A DNA stretch of 64,000 nucleotides, taken from NCBI GenBank assembly GCA_017745115.1, contig JAGIAA010000009.1, forward strand, positions 1 to 64,000, written 5' to 3'. Under the pieces are notes generated by a model that was given only the letters and a program-made list of their open reading frames with translations, was not told where the DNA came from and made no database searches. Origin of the DNA: Sphingobium sp. (lineage in GTDB: Bacteria > Pseudomonadota > Alphaproteobacteria > Sphingomonadales > Sphingomonadaceae). The position numbers and the translations under genes were made by a program. Below, piece after piece: positions 1 through 8,433 of the stretch (its first letter is position 1; every line of letters starts with the position of its first letter).

Positions 1-19
1 TCTCCTGCTTCAGAAAAAG

Positions 20-45
20 AAAAAGGGGCACAAAGCCCCTGAAAA
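20..45 (-). terminator. terminator-like hairpin
   Basis: The arms AGGGGC and GCCCCT enclose a short loop. Read on the minus strand the stem is followed by a T-rich run (TTTTCTTTTTC), as in an intrinsic terminator. No minus-strand gene is visible to its right before the PEP-CTERM gene, so what it ends is unclear; it may instead belong to a gene left of the window. Confidence 0.4.
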
Positions 46-54
46 ATTCACCGT

Positions 55-77
55 CATGCTGAACTTGCTTCAGCATG
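55..77. repeat. short intergenic palindrome
   Basis: The arms CATGCTGAA and TTCAGCATG form a perfect 9-bp inverted repeat around a 5-base loop. It resembles the short palindromes scattered between genes in sphingomonad genomes. The rest of bases 78-309 holds no gene I can support, only the upstream region of the next gene. Confidence 0.45.
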
Positions 78-309
78 CATTGGGCGGCCAACCGCAGCCA
101 CCCGGCAAGATCGACTTGGGAGCCGAAGAAGGGCCCAGCAGCTGCATTGAGTACATCCTCAAAGCGTCCCCTCGTGGGACAGCGCGGGCGTGTCTCGAAT
201 GGTTAACAAATCGGTAAACGACCCGTCATGTTCGCGCGCCATAGCCGCCACGCAGCCTCTTTCCGTGCGGGAAAGGGGCGTTTTGGGACGCAATCAAAGT
301 GGGGACATC

Positions 310-1314
310 ATGAAAACTGCTCTTCTGCGCAGCTGCGCGGCCTTGCTCGTCTGCAGCGCTGCGTCGGCCAATGCCGCCGGCATCTTGGACAATTACACCG
401 TCGAATGGACCAAGGCGATCCCGACCAAGGAGGGCAGCGCTGTCGCCTATAACTGGGACCAGAACCGCCTGATGGTGACCAACGACGAAGAAACCAAGGG
501 CAGCGGAACCAACTACTTCGCGACGCTCGGCGAATACGACATGGACGGCAACTTTCTCGCCACCATCACCGTCAACGGCTGCCAGATCATCGCCAACAAC
601 AAGTGCGATCCCGAGGGCCTGACCTATATCGGCAACAACAACTACGTGATCGGCTCCGAGCGGGTCCAGGACATGTTCAAGGTCACCAGCGCCGCCACGT
701 CCGGGGACCGCCAGTACACCTCGCTTGACGCCGCCGGGCGCATCAGCATCGCCGGCGACGCGGGCAACAGCGGCCTCGAAGGCATCGCTTTCGACAAGAC
801 CACCGGCACGTATTACGGGGTGAAGGAAACCAATCCCCAGGCAATCTACAAGGTCACCGGCGCCGATTGGGCGGCCGGAACGAGTACGGTCACGACGAAC
901 TTCTTCGACGTCAGTGCCCTCGGCCTCCAGACCCTGTCGGACATTGCCGTGCTCTCGAACGGCGGATTCAGCGGCGGCACCGCGAACAATCTGCTGATCC
1001 TCAGCGGCACGTCGAAGGTGATCATGGAAGTCACCCAGACCGGCACGCTGGTCGGCAGCTATTCGCTCGCCAGCTTCACCTCGACCGTCGACCCCACGGG
1101 CGCCGGCGGCAAGTTCGAGGGCATGACGCTCGACGCGCAGGGAAACATCTATCTCGTGAGCGACGATGGCAACGGCCCCAACCAGTCCTACATGGTCAAG
1201 CTGAAGTACAATGGCGCCGTCCCCGAGCCGGCCAGCTGGGCGCTTATGATCGCCGGTTTCGGCGTTGTCGGCGCAGGCCTGCGCCGCCGCAAGCTTGCGA
1301 TCCGTTTCGCCTGA
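310..1314 (+). CDS. PEP-CTERM protein, SdiA-regulated/YjiK-like beta-propeller
   Basis: A 334-residue exported protein. Residues 1-23 are a signal peptide ending ANA-A. The body has beta-propeller-like segments (DPEGLTYIG, GLEGIAFD, KFEGMTLD), a pattern typical of SdiA-regulated/YjiK or esterase-like phytase propellers. Residues 304-328 are a PEP-CTERM sorting signal: VPEP, a hydrophobic helix, then RRRK, which an exosortase would normally recognise. No exosortase gene lies in the window. The start at 310 was chosen over an upstream in-frame one because it gives a clean signal peptide and follows GTGGGGACATC. Substrate unknown. Confidence 0.8.
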   Translation: MKTALLRSCAALLVCSAASANAAGILDNYTVEWTKAIPTKEGSAVAYNWDQNRLMVTNDEETKGSGTNYFATLGEYDMDGNFLATITVNGCQIIANNKCDPEGLTYIGNNNYVIGSERVQDMFKVTSAATSGDRQYTSLDAAGRISIAGDAGNSGLEGIAFDKTTGTYYGVKETNPQAIYKVTGADWAAGTSTVTTNFFDVSALGLQTLSDIAVLSNGGFSGGTANNLLILSGTSKVIMEVTQTGTLVGSYSLASFTSTVDPTGAGGKFEGMTLDAQGNIYLVSDDGNGPNQSYMVKLKYNGAVPEPASWALMIAGFGVVGAGLRRRKLAIRFA

Positions 1315-1338
1315 CGCTTGCAGGCAATTCAGTTACGG

Positions 1339-1369
1339 AAGGGGAGAGACGCCAAGCCTCTCCCCTTCT
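1339..1369 (+). terminator. intrinsic terminator after the PEP-CTERM gene
   Basis: A 10-bp stem (AAGGGGAGAG with CTCTCCCCTT) and a 9-base loop are followed by CTT on the plus strand, 25 bases after the stop codon. It lies between two convergent genes. Confidence 0.7.
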
Positions 1370-1382
1370 TCATTCACAGAGC

Positions 1383-1796
1383 TCAAACCGCGTTCAATCC
1401 TTCGACGACACATTTCACAAGACCACGGGCGTCGAACGTCACCTCGATCCACTTCAATTCATCGCGCTTGCTACCCGCCGACAACGTCCAGCCTTTTCCG
1501 TCTCGCTTCGCCACGACATGAGTCCATCCAGAGCGACGCAGGCGATGCCTGACAGTTTCCAGCCGATCCCCTCGGCTGGCCGCACCGAGCAGCCATTTCG
1601 CAGGAGCACAGACCTCCCGCCGCGTGATGAACTTCTCGAACGAAACATAGCGGACCCCGCCTCGCAGGAACCCGCAATCGTTGGGATCGCTGCAAGCGCC
1701 CACGGGTGTAGCCTCGTTCAACGCGAGCGGTTCGGCGAGCAGCAAGGCCGGCGTCGAGAGCGCCAGCAAAGCCGGCAGGATCGCCCATCTGCTCAC
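1383..1796 (-). CDS. hypothetical secreted protein
   Basis: A 137-residue protein of a family I do not recognise. It has an N-terminal signal peptide (hydrophobic residues 5-21, Ala-rich end) and a basic, Trp-containing C-terminal half. Three Cys residues in the mature part could form disulfides. It occupies the place directly downstream of the prohead protease where a major capsid gene is expected in GTA or HK97-like modules, but shows no capsid features. It is separated from the protease by about 65 bases. Confidence 0.6.
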   Translation of the reverse strand: MSRWAILPALLALSTPALLLAEPLALNEATPVGACSDPNDCGFLRGGVRYVSFEKFITRREVCAPAKWLLGAASRGDRLETVRHRLRRSGWTHVVAKRDGKGWTLSAGSKRDELKWIEVTFDARGLVKCVVEGLNAV

Positions 1797-1862
1797 ATTG
1801 CCCCCTGCAAATACCAGAGCCCCACCGGATTTGCGTCGGTTTGCTGCAGCAGGCGTATCCCG

Positions 1863-2291
1863 TCAATCCACCGCATGCACGCGCGCCAGCGGCTGCATCG
1901 GATGTGTCACCAGGCTGACCTCGACCAGGTCGAGCGTATCGAGCCGTCTCGGCTTGTCGCCCTCGGCTGCCACGACGCGATAGCCGAAAGATAGCCCGTC
2001 CAGCCGTCCGTCCTTCAGAAATGCTGCAGCCTTCCGAGCCGTCGATCCCGGCCCATCGATCCGTCCGATCACCCGCAAGCCGCGTTCGTCTTCGCCGGCC
2101 AGCTCGATCGTGCCGATGCGCTGTTCGGGGCCATGCTGCCAGAGCAGCGGCAACTCCCTCCCGGTCAACCGCTTCAGGCTTTCGGCAAAGGCGCCCGGCG
2201 CGATGATGTCGCCACCATTGTCGAGCCGATCGAAGATCGCGGCATAGCCCGCGAAACGGACCGGTCGCTCCCCAATTGCTGCACCCTTCAC
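1863..2291 (-). CDS. HK97-family prohead protease (GTA type)
   Basis: A 142-residue protein matching short GTA-type HK97 prohead proteases, which process the scaffold part of the capsid protein. It shows RFAGYAAIFD near residue 12, a catalytic-His segment LLWQHGPEQRIG near residue 50 and a catalytic-Ser segment LDGLSFGYRV near residue 98. Its ATG overlaps the stop of the preceding small gene (ATGA), implying translational coupling with the portal operon. The expected capsid substrate gene is not downstream. Confidence 0.88.
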   Translation of the reverse strand: MKGAAIGERPVRFAGYAAIFDRLDNGGDIIAPGAFAESLKRLTGRELPLLWQHGPEQRIGTIELAGEDERGLRVIGRIDGPGSTARKAAAFLKDGRLDGLSFGYRVVAAEGDKPRRLDTLDLVEVSLVTHPMQPLARVHAVD

Positions 2292-2605
2292 GCCCGCAGC
2301 ATCCGCAACAGGTCGACCTTCACAGCCAGGCCGAGCAGCAGCAGCGCGACGGCGACCCGGATGAGCCAGCCCACCGCGGCATTGCGCGCCGCGCGCTTGG
2401 CGTCGCGCCAGCCGCGCAGCAATTCCCGCAACTCGCGCACGTCCTCATGCGCCGTGGCATCCGCCAGTCCGAGCCGCTCCAGCGCCCGCGCGGCACCGAG
2501 GTCGCTTGCTTCCTCGACCAGCGCCCGGATCATGACGAGGTCGCCGCCGCGCTCCTCAGCCTGGGCGACCAGCAGCGCCAGCATCTCGCTGTCCCGCGCG
2601 CTCAT
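2288..2605 (-). CDS. small membrane-anchored protein of the GTA module (DUF6127-like)
   Basis: A 105-residue protein: a charged alpha-helical N-terminal part (Glu/Arg-rich, residues 1-75) followed by one transmembrane helix near the C-terminus (WLIRVAVALLLLGLAV). Its position between portal and prohead protease matches the small gene found there in sphingomonad GTA clusters, which I recall as DUF6127. The start at 2605 overlaps the portal stop by ATGA, and its own stop overlaps the protease start in the same way, so the three genes are a tight coupled operon. Function unknown. Confidence 0.72.
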   Translation of the reverse strand: MSARDSEMLALLVAQAEERGGDLVMIRALVEEASDLGAARALERLGLADATAHEDVRELRELLRGWRDAKRAARNAAVGWLIRVAVALLLLGLAVKVDLLRMLRA

Positions 2606-3768
2606 GCGGCCTTCTCCGAGGCCGGCCCGACGCCCAGCATGGCCCGCTTCTCCTCGTTCGACAGGAAGTCCGCCATGGCAACGCGGTCCCACAGCATGGC
2701 GCGGTCCTCGATGAGCGCCGGCAATGCGTTCATGTCCACGGCGATCGACAGTCCCGGCATGAAGCCGCGCAGTCCTTGTGCCAGCCCGCCCAAGATCTTC
2801 TCGGCGAGCGGCAGCACCGTCTGCCGCCAGAGCGCGCGATTGGCCTCCCGATAGTTGGAATAGGTGCTGTCGCCGGGCAGGCCGATCAGCACAGAAGGCA
2901 CCCCGAAGGCGAGCGCGATATCGCGCGCCGCCGCTTCCTTCAGCGCCACGAAATCCATGTCATGCGGCGAGAGGCTCAGCGCATGCCAGCTCAAGCCTCC
3001 TTCGAGCAGCATCGGCCGCCCGGCATTGCCCGGCCCCTGGAAGGCCGCCTCGAGCTCGGATTTCAGTCTGTCGAACTGGTCGGGCGACAGCACCGCGCCA
3101 TCGCCGCCGTCATAGACCAGCGCGCCGGAGGGCCGCGCCGCATTGTCGAGCAGGGCCTTGTTCCACTGCGTTGCCGCATTGTGGATCGCGACGGCGCCGG
3201 CGGCTGCGCCCAGGCAGCCCAGTCCATAATGATCATCGGCCGGATTGAGCGACTTCATGTGGATGATCGCGGTCCGCCCGGCAGCGTCCTCGCTCGCATA
3301 GCTGACCACCGTCTCGCCGGCGCGGTAGCGATAGGCGCGCGGCCAGCCCCGCGCGTCGGCTTCGATCGTCACCCGGTCCGGCCGCAGGGCATAAAGGCCT
3401 GCCGGCCTGCCGTCGGCCCCATGGCCGATCTGCACATAGGCATTTCCATGGAGCATGACATGAGCAGCGACCGTCTCGACGAGGCCCTGTCCCGCCGCGC
3501 GCTTCGCGACGAGCGCCAGCGCCGCCGCGGCATCCCCTTTCCTGTCCGCGCTGGCAATCAACACGGCGCCGCCCGCCGCCTCGCTCACCAGCCGCAGCGC
3601 GCGCTGCGCCACCGGATTGGCGAGGACCGCCGCGCGCAGCTGCGCCTCATAACTCTGCGGCCAGTCGCCTCCGCCATTCCAGCTCCCCGCCCAGCCCGAT
3701 CCGAGCCAGGCGCGCGCCAGCGGCGGCCGCGGGGCATCGCCCCCGGTCTTTCGTCCAAACCATTTCAT
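2602..3768 (-). CDS. HK97-family phage portal protein (GTA type)
   Basis: A 388-residue portal protein; its ring forms the DNA entry vertex of the capsid. Recognisable segments are VAQRALRLVSEAAGG, MLHGNAYVQIG, GLYALRPDRVTIE, PSVLIGLPGDSTYSNYREA and LSNEEKRAMLGVGP. The start MKWFGRK at 3768 was chosen because it follows a strong ribosome site (GGGAGG, 7 bases before). Length fits GTA and HK97 portals. It is the first gene of a coupled portal, small protein, protease set, but is separated from the terminase by two regulators. Confidence 0.9.
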   Translation of the reverse strand: MKWFGRKTGGDAPRPPLARAWLGSGWAGSWNGGGDWPQSYEAQLRAAVLANPVAQRALRLVSEAAGGAVLIASADRKGDAAAALALVAKRAAGQGLVETVAAHVMLHGNAYVQIGHGADGRPAGLYALRPDRVTIEADARGWPRAYRYRAGETVVSYASEDAAGRTAIIHMKSLNPADDHYGLGCLGAAAGAVAIHNAATQWNKALLDNAARPSGALVYDGGDGAVLSPDQFDRLKSELEAAFQGPGNAGRPMLLEGGLSWHALSLSPHDMDFVALKEAAARDIALAFGVPSVLIGLPGDSTYSNYREANRALWRQTVLPLAEKILGGLAQGLRGFMPGLSIAVDMNALPALIEDRAMLWDRVAMADFLSNEEKRAMLGVGPASEKAA

Positions 3769-3918
3769 GTCGATTGCCTCCCGGCTTTGCGAATAGCTCC
3801 TCCCCTTCAGGCGAGGGGTGGTAGGGCCTTCAATCCCTGATCGGTCTTCCGCCATCGGACAACTCCGGCGGGCCATGATGTTCGAGTGCCGTCAGCTGTT
3901 CTCTGCATCTTCGAGCGG

Positions 3919-4638
3919 CTAGGCTGCGATCAGGCCCAGCCCGACGCCTTTGATCGCCGCCGACGTTCGGTCGGCCACCTTCAGCTTATCGAATACCCGC
4001 CGCAAATAGGTGTCGACCGTGCCGGATGAGATTTGGAGGATTTCGGCGATCACGCCGTTGCTTTTGCCCTGTGCTACCCAGCGAAGGATTTCGAGTTCGC
4101 GCGCGGACAGCGGATTCTCGATTTCCACCGCCCGATCGGGCCGCAGCGCAATGCAGCGCAAGTGAATCATCTGCGCGACGGCCTGCAGCTCAGTCCAGTT
4201 CAGTCGATCGAGCAGCCCTTCCTCGCGCGGGAATGTGAGGGCGATGATGCCGTTGCTGTTGCCCGGGCCGAAGACCGGCAGGATCAGCGACTCCCCCAGG
4301 CCCAGGGCATCGAGCCGATGACGATTTTCCCATTCGCGCCGGGACAGCGTGGTATGATTGGGCAACTGGCTGCGCAGGAACGGCTTGCCCGTTGCGAGTC
4401 CGTAGCGCAGTACGGAATCATTTTTGCCATAGCCCTGCGCGGCATAGCCTTGGACAATTTCGTCAGGCATACCGTGGATGAAGAGGGCGACCGGCTCCTC
4501 CGGTTGTCCCCGCCGCAGGAGCATGTAACCGACAGCGTCGAAGCCGAAGCCGCCCAGATAATCGACCGCCAACATCCAGAGCGCGCCGATATCGCTGGTC
4601 CGCCCAATCCGATCGTGAATGTCGGGAGCATGTGCCAT
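3919..4638 (-). CDS. LuxR-family regulator with autoinducer-binding-like domain (solo 1)
   Basis: A 239-residue regulator. Residues about 10-165 resemble the autoinducer-binding domain of LuxR/TraR proteins. The C-terminal 65 residues are a LuxR helix-turn-helix (LSARELEILRWVAQGKSN, then GTVDTYLRRVFDKLKVADRT). In the ligand pocket the usual Asp-Pro pair reads Asp-Ser (GYGKNDSVLRYG). The start at 4638 (MAHAPD) is preferred; a 39-residue upstream extension looks non-coding. No AHL synthase gene is in the window, so it is a solo. It is a tandem paralogue of the next gene and splits terminase from portal. Confidence 0.82.
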   Translation of the reverse strand: MAHAPDIHDRIGRTSDIGALWMLAVDYLGGFGFDAVGYMLLRRGQPEEPVALFIHGMPDEIVQGYAAQGYGKNDSVLRYGLATGKPFLRSQLPNHTTLSRREWENRHRLDALGLGESLILPVFGPGNSNGIIALTFPREEGLLDRLNWTELQAVAQMIHLRCIALRPDRAVEIENPLSARELEILRWVAQGKSNGVIAEILQISSGTVDTYLRRVFDKLKVADRTSAAIKGVGLGLIAA

Positions 4639-4848
4639 GCTCAATATCGTCCCCGCGTGCGGTCGATCAGCCCCTTGATCTGCCTCTCCATCAGCAGCGT
4701 GCATGGCGCACTGTGTCAAGAGTCCGGCCAATCCGCCATCGCCTCGAAACACGCACTCCTTATAGCGCTACACGCTTGTTGCCGAAACAGCTTAATATTC
4801 TGGCTGCGCCGTGCGGCCGGCTCCAGCAGGGCGCGGCACGGGCTCAGC

Positions 4849-5556
4849 TCAGGCTGCGATCAGGCCCAGTCCGACACCCTTGACCGCTGCCGATGTCCTG
4901 TCGGACACTTCGAGCTTCTCGTAGATGCGCCGCATATAGGTATCCACCGTACCGGGCGAGATCTCCAATATGTCGGCGATCACCGTATTGCTCTTGCCGC
5001 GCGCCACCCAGTCGAGAATCTCCTTCTCGCGGCTCGACAGCTGCCGGTCGAGCGCCACCTCGTCGGCAAACAGCGCGCAGATGCGCAGGTGCGCCGCCTG
5101 CGCCGCGAATTGCAGCTGGGTGAGCTCGGCCATCGAAATCCGGTGCTCGTCGTCGCGGCTGGTGATGCCCACCACGGCATTGCGGTTGCCCGGCCCGTAG
5201 CAGGGCAGCGAATAGCCGTCCGGAAAGTTCACCGCCTGCAGCGCCATATGGAATGCGCGCTCCTCGCTCGTCACCTGGACGCCGTCCCACGCCTCCCGCC
5301 AACGCACCGGCACACCCGCCGCCAGCGCGATGCGCGGCACGATGTCGAGACGCTGGAAGTCGAACGAGAGATAGGCTTCCACCTCTTCATGCGAATAGCC
5401 GTCCTGCAGCGGCACCGTGGCCGGCAGGTTGGATCCGCTGCGGACGATATAATAGCTGCTGGCGCCGAAGCCGTGCCGCCGAAAATATCGGGTCATGTGC
5501 CGCCAGATCAGCGGCAACGAGGGGGCATCGGATATGCGCCTCAGGATGACATCCAT
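4849..5556 (-). CDS. LuxR-family regulator with autoinducer-binding-like domain (solo 2)
   Basis: A 235-residue paralogue of the downstream LuxR gene with the same layout: ligand-binding-like domain (residues about 15-165) and LuxR helix-turn-helix (LSSREKEILDWVARGKSN). Both proteins end in KGVGLGLIAA, showing a recent tandem duplication. The usual Asp-Pro position reads LDIVPRIA. About 210 bases separate the two genes. It probably responds to an acyl-homoserine lactone or similar ligand made elsewhere (family knowledge). Whether the pair controls the flanking GTA genes is untested inference. Confidence 0.82.
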   Translation of the reverse strand: MDVILRRISDAPSLPLIWRHMTRYFRRHGFGASSYYIVRSGSNLPATVPLQDGYSHEEVEAYLSFDFQRLDIVPRIALAAGVPVRWREAWDGVQVTSEERAFHMALQAVNFPDGYSLPCYGPGNRNAVVGITSRDDEHRISMAELTQLQFAAQAAHLRICALFADEVALDRQLSSREKEILDWVARGKSNTVIADILEISPGTVDTYMRRIYEKLEVSDRTSAAVKGVGLGLIAA

Positions 5557-5661
5557 CCGGGCCTGGACTCCTTCTGGTCACCTATTCCCCAGTGAATTCG
5601 CCGCCTTCCCGGATTGGCGCCAGAACTGTCCGTGAATAGAATAGAATCGCCCCACACCGCT

Positions 5662-7011
5662 TTATAGGGATCGTAGCCGCGCATTACCAGAATGTGACAG
5701 CGAGATTTCGGTCAGCGCCCAGACGAGCGCATCCGCACGATCCGGCGACCGGCCCGGCCCTTCATAGACTCCATTGATCGTCAGGCCGCAGAGCTGGTCC
5801 TCCAGCGCGCTCATGTTCGCCGCATGGCGCACATGGCCGGCCTCGTAGAGCGCCGCGACGGGCTCTGCCCGCGCCGTCTTGCCGCGCGACGCGTGCACCA
5901 TCTTCACTGGCAGCGCGATATCAGCCGCACGCAGCACCGCCGCGACCATGTCGCCGCCATTGTTCGCCTCGGCCACCACCCGATCCGCCTGCCAGCGCGC
6001 CGCCGTCTCCGCGACCCGGCGCGCCCAGCGTTCGGGGCTCGCACCTTCGATCGTCGCATCCTCCAGCACATAGGCCATGCCGCATCGGTCGCGTCCAACC
6101 GCGACGATGCCGCACGCATCGCCCGAGGCCCGCGCCGGCGGATCGACCCCGACCACGACGCGCACCAATGCGTCCCGGCCCGGCGCCGCGCCCAGATGCC
6201 GGCATTGCTCGATCAGCGCCCGCGTCCAGAGCGCCCCCTCGATATCGAGCAGCAATTCGCCGTCCAGTTCCTGCCGCCCAAGCCGGGTCCCCGCGAAGCC
6301 GCGCTCCATCTCGGCGAGGAATGCCGCCGGCAGGTTGGCGTCATTGTCTCGCGTCCGCCCACGCGTCACCACCAAACCCGGATCGGCGGCCAGGCGCACG
6401 ACCAGCGGCGTCGCGCGCGGCGTGGTCGTCGCCACGATGCGCGGCCGGCTTCCCAGCCGCATGCCCATCGCCAGATTGTCCCAGGCGGCGATGCCATGCG
6501 GCCATTTGCCGATCTCGTCGGCCCAGCCATGACTGTGCTGCGGCCCGCGCAGAGTCTCCGGATCGGCGGCACCGAAAATCTGCGCCCGTGCGCCGTTCGG
6601 CCAGCGCAGCTCGCGCAGCGACGGCAGCCATTGGGGCCGCCAGTCCGCCGGGGCAACCGCCAGCAGGCCGCTCTCTCCCTCGACCATGATGCTGCGCGCA
6701 TCGTGCAGCGACGCTCCGACCAAGGCGATCCGCGCCGCGCCATCGTGCTCGGCAACACCGCGCACCCATTCGGCCCCGGCGCGGGTCTTGCCGAACCCGC
6801 GCCCCGCCATGATCAGCCAGGTCGACCAATCGCCCGCCGGCGGGAGTTGGTTAGGACGGGCAAGGTGATGCCAAACCCCGGTGACATTCCGTAGCTCATC
6901 GTCGGGCAGTGTAGTGAGAAGCTTCTGCCGGCACGCTTCGAGAACGAGTTCGTAATCGGACATCGCGGCAAGCATATCCGGCTCAGCTCTGCTCGGTCCC
7001 TTCGCCGTCAT
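5662..7011 (-). CDS. terminase large subunit (GTA/HK97-type DNA packaging ATPase-nuclease)
   Basis: A 449-residue packaging motor protein. Walker A is GRGFGKT at residues 70-76, and the Walker B-type acidic pair is in GWADEIGKW at about 165-166. The nuclease acidic residues are present in VVGVDPP (about 290), VAEANNGGD (about 348) and SPDRADALVW (about 427). All catalytic residues look intact. The start at 7011 follows CAGGAGGCAGCG and overlaps the upstream gene by 29 bases. A longer version starting at 7086 lacks support. Length and motif order match GTA gene 2 homologues. Confidence 0.92.
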   Translation of the reverse strand: MTAKGPSRAEPDMLAAMSDYELVLEACRQKLLTTLPDDELRNVTGVWHHLARPNQLPPAGDWSTWLIMAGRGFGKTRAGAEWVRGVAEHDGAARIALVGASLHDARSIMVEGESGLLAVAPADWRPQWLPSLRELRWPNGARAQIFGAADPETLRGPQHSHGWADEIGKWPHGIAAWDNLAMGMRLGSRPRIVATTTPRATPLVVRLAADPGLVVTRGRTRDNDANLPAAFLAEMERGFAGTRLGRQELDGELLLDIEGALWTRALIEQCRHLGAAPGRDALVRVVVGVDPPARASGDACGIVAVGRDRCGMAYVLEDATIEGASPERWARRVAETAARWQADRVVAEANNGGDMVAAVLRAADIALPVKMVHASRGKTARAEPVAALYEAGHVRHAANMSALEDQLCGLTINGVYEGPGRSPDRADALVWALTEISLSHSGNARLRSL

Positions 7012-7540
7012 CGCTGCCTCCTGATATTTTCTTCGCCGCGTTTTTGACGAGCAGCGAGCGGATTTCCTCCATCCTCGCCTGTACACGCGCCGCCACGTCG
7101 GGGCGGTCCTGGTCCGCCGCCTCTGCGGCGCGAAATGCCGTCACTTCGTTGTGATGGGTGCGATAAAGACAGAGGGCGACGGCATGCGCGCGGCGCTGAG
7201 TGACCTTGACCCTGGTCGGCTCCCCGGTTTTTGGATCAAACGTCACTTCGGTGCGAACATCGCCCTCCTTCGCGTCTTTGAGCAGATCCCACTCGAGTTC
7301 GCCATACGCCCGCTCCAGCGCTTTGCGCCAACCGCGCATGAATTCCGGATCGCGGGCCTTGAGATCATAGGCGCTCGACCGGTCCACGCCGGCGGCCAGC
7401 GCTGCCTTGCTCACATTGCAGCTTTCGGCGAGCGTTTCGAGGAAGCGCTGTCGCCGCAGCTTCGTCCATTGACGCGGTTTACGGCGTTGACGCCGCGGCG
7501 GCTGCACGCCGGCGGCGCCCGCCCTGGGGCGGTGGCTCAT
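6983..7540 (-). CDS. terminase-small-subunit-like DNA-binding protein
   Basis: A 185-residue basic protein upstream of, and overlapping, the large terminase. Residues about 10-30 are Arg/Pro-rich. A helix-turn-helix follows (FLETLAESCNVSKAALAAG, then VDRSSAYDLKARDPEFMRGW), as in small terminase subunits that recognise packaging DNA. The C-terminal third is charged and probably helical. The start MSHRPRAG at 7540 was chosen; the upstream in-frame extension crosses an AT-rich intergenic stretch. Its helix-turn-helix resembles that of the gene at 59377-60141. Confidence 0.68.
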   Translation of the reverse strand: MSHRPRAGAAGVQPPRRQRRKPRQWTKLRRQRFLETLAESCNVSKAALAAGVDRSSAYDLKARDPEFMRGWRKALERAYGELEWDLLKDAKEGDVRTEVTFDPKTGEPTRVKVTQRRAHAVALCLYRTHHNEVTAFRAAEAADQDRPDVAARVQARMEEIRSLLVKNAAKKISGGSDDGEGTEQS

Positions 7541-7782
7541 ATCTGATATCCTGTGGAAAAGCGGTCGGCCAACGGACGTTGCCGGCCTGTCGATGCAATT
7601 CTCGACGTTGACAGTCGTGTGCCATATCAGCATGACGATGTCAAGCATATTTTTCCAGATAGGTTATTTTATAGCAACCGGAACCAACCTCGCACTCGGG
7701 AGTTGGGCCCATTGGCGGGCTTGCATCTCACGCGAGATGCCACAAATTTCTCATATGATCAGTATTTTGGCGAAGGGGCAAC

Positions 7783-8157
7783 GTGACGGCGCAGGAGCAT
7801 GATCTCCACGCGTTCATCCGCGCCACCTTCCGCTCCGTCTGGGCGATCGAGCTGCTGTGCCATGTGCGCACCCGGCGCAATCAACTGCTCGAAACCGCTG
7901 AAATCGTCTCGGCCCTGCGCGCAAGCGATCTTGTCGTCGAGCAGGGCCTTGCCGATCTGGCCGCCGCTGGCCTTGTCGTCGCCGATGATGCCGGTCATGT
8001 CCGATATACCCCCGCCAATCCGGGTCTCGACGCGCTGGCCGGCGAAGCCGAAGCGCTCTACGCCAAGTCGCCCAATGCCGTGCGCCGCATGATCATCGCC
8101 GCGGCCAATCCCGGCGTTGCGGCATTCGCCGATGCCTTCAAGCTGAGGAAAGACTGA
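7783..8157 (+). CDS. hypothetical winged-helix-like protein
   Basis: A 124-residue cytoplasmic protein of unrecognised family. The middle (EIVSALRASDLVVEQGLADL, then AAGLVVADDAGHVRYTP) has the helix and wing pattern of a winged-helix domain. The GTG start at 7783 follows GAAGGGG. The stop overlaps the next gene by one base (TGATG), so it heads a three-gene operon with two small membrane proteins. A regulatory or accessory role is only a guess from the fold pattern. Confidence 0.68.
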   Translation: MTAQEHDLHAFIRATFRSVWAIELLCHVRTRRNQLLETAEIVSALRASDLVVEQGLADLAAAGLVVADDAGHVRYTPANPGLDALAGEAEALYAKSPNAVRRMIIAAANPGVAAFADAFKLRKD

Positions 8158-8429
8158 TGGCGTTTTCCTTCCCGACCGCGGTCTACCTGCTGTGCTTCCT
8201 GACCAGTAGCCTGTGCGCTTTCCTGCTCGGCCGCGCCTGGTGGCGGTCGAGCGCGCGCATCCTGCTGTGGAGCGCCATCTGCTTCACATTGCTGGCGGCG
8301 AACAATCTCGTCGTGATTTTCGACATGGTGCTTTTTCCGGACATCGATTTCCGGTTGCTACGGCATGTCTTTGCGCTCTCCGCCGTATCGGTGCTGCTTT
8401 ACGGCTTCGTCTGGGACCAGCAGGAGTAA
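8157..8429 (+). CDS. small membrane protein, DUF5985-like (1)
   Basis: A 90-residue protein with three hydrophobic segments (residues about 5-25, 33-55 and 66-84) separated by Arg-rich or acidic turns. It matches the general pattern of the DUF5985 family. It overlaps the upstream gene by one base and is followed at once by a second protein of the same type. Function unknown. Confidence 0.7.
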   Translation: MAFSFPTAVYLLCFLTSSLCAFLLGRAWWRSSARILLWSAICFTLLAANNLVVIFDMVLFPDIDFRLLRHVFALSAVSVLLYGFVWDQQE

Positions 8430-8433
8430 TCGC

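Noticed and set aside
3919..5660. AHL synthase partner for the LuxR-type genes
   Set aside because: No LuxI-like protein is encoded nearby or elsewhere in the window.
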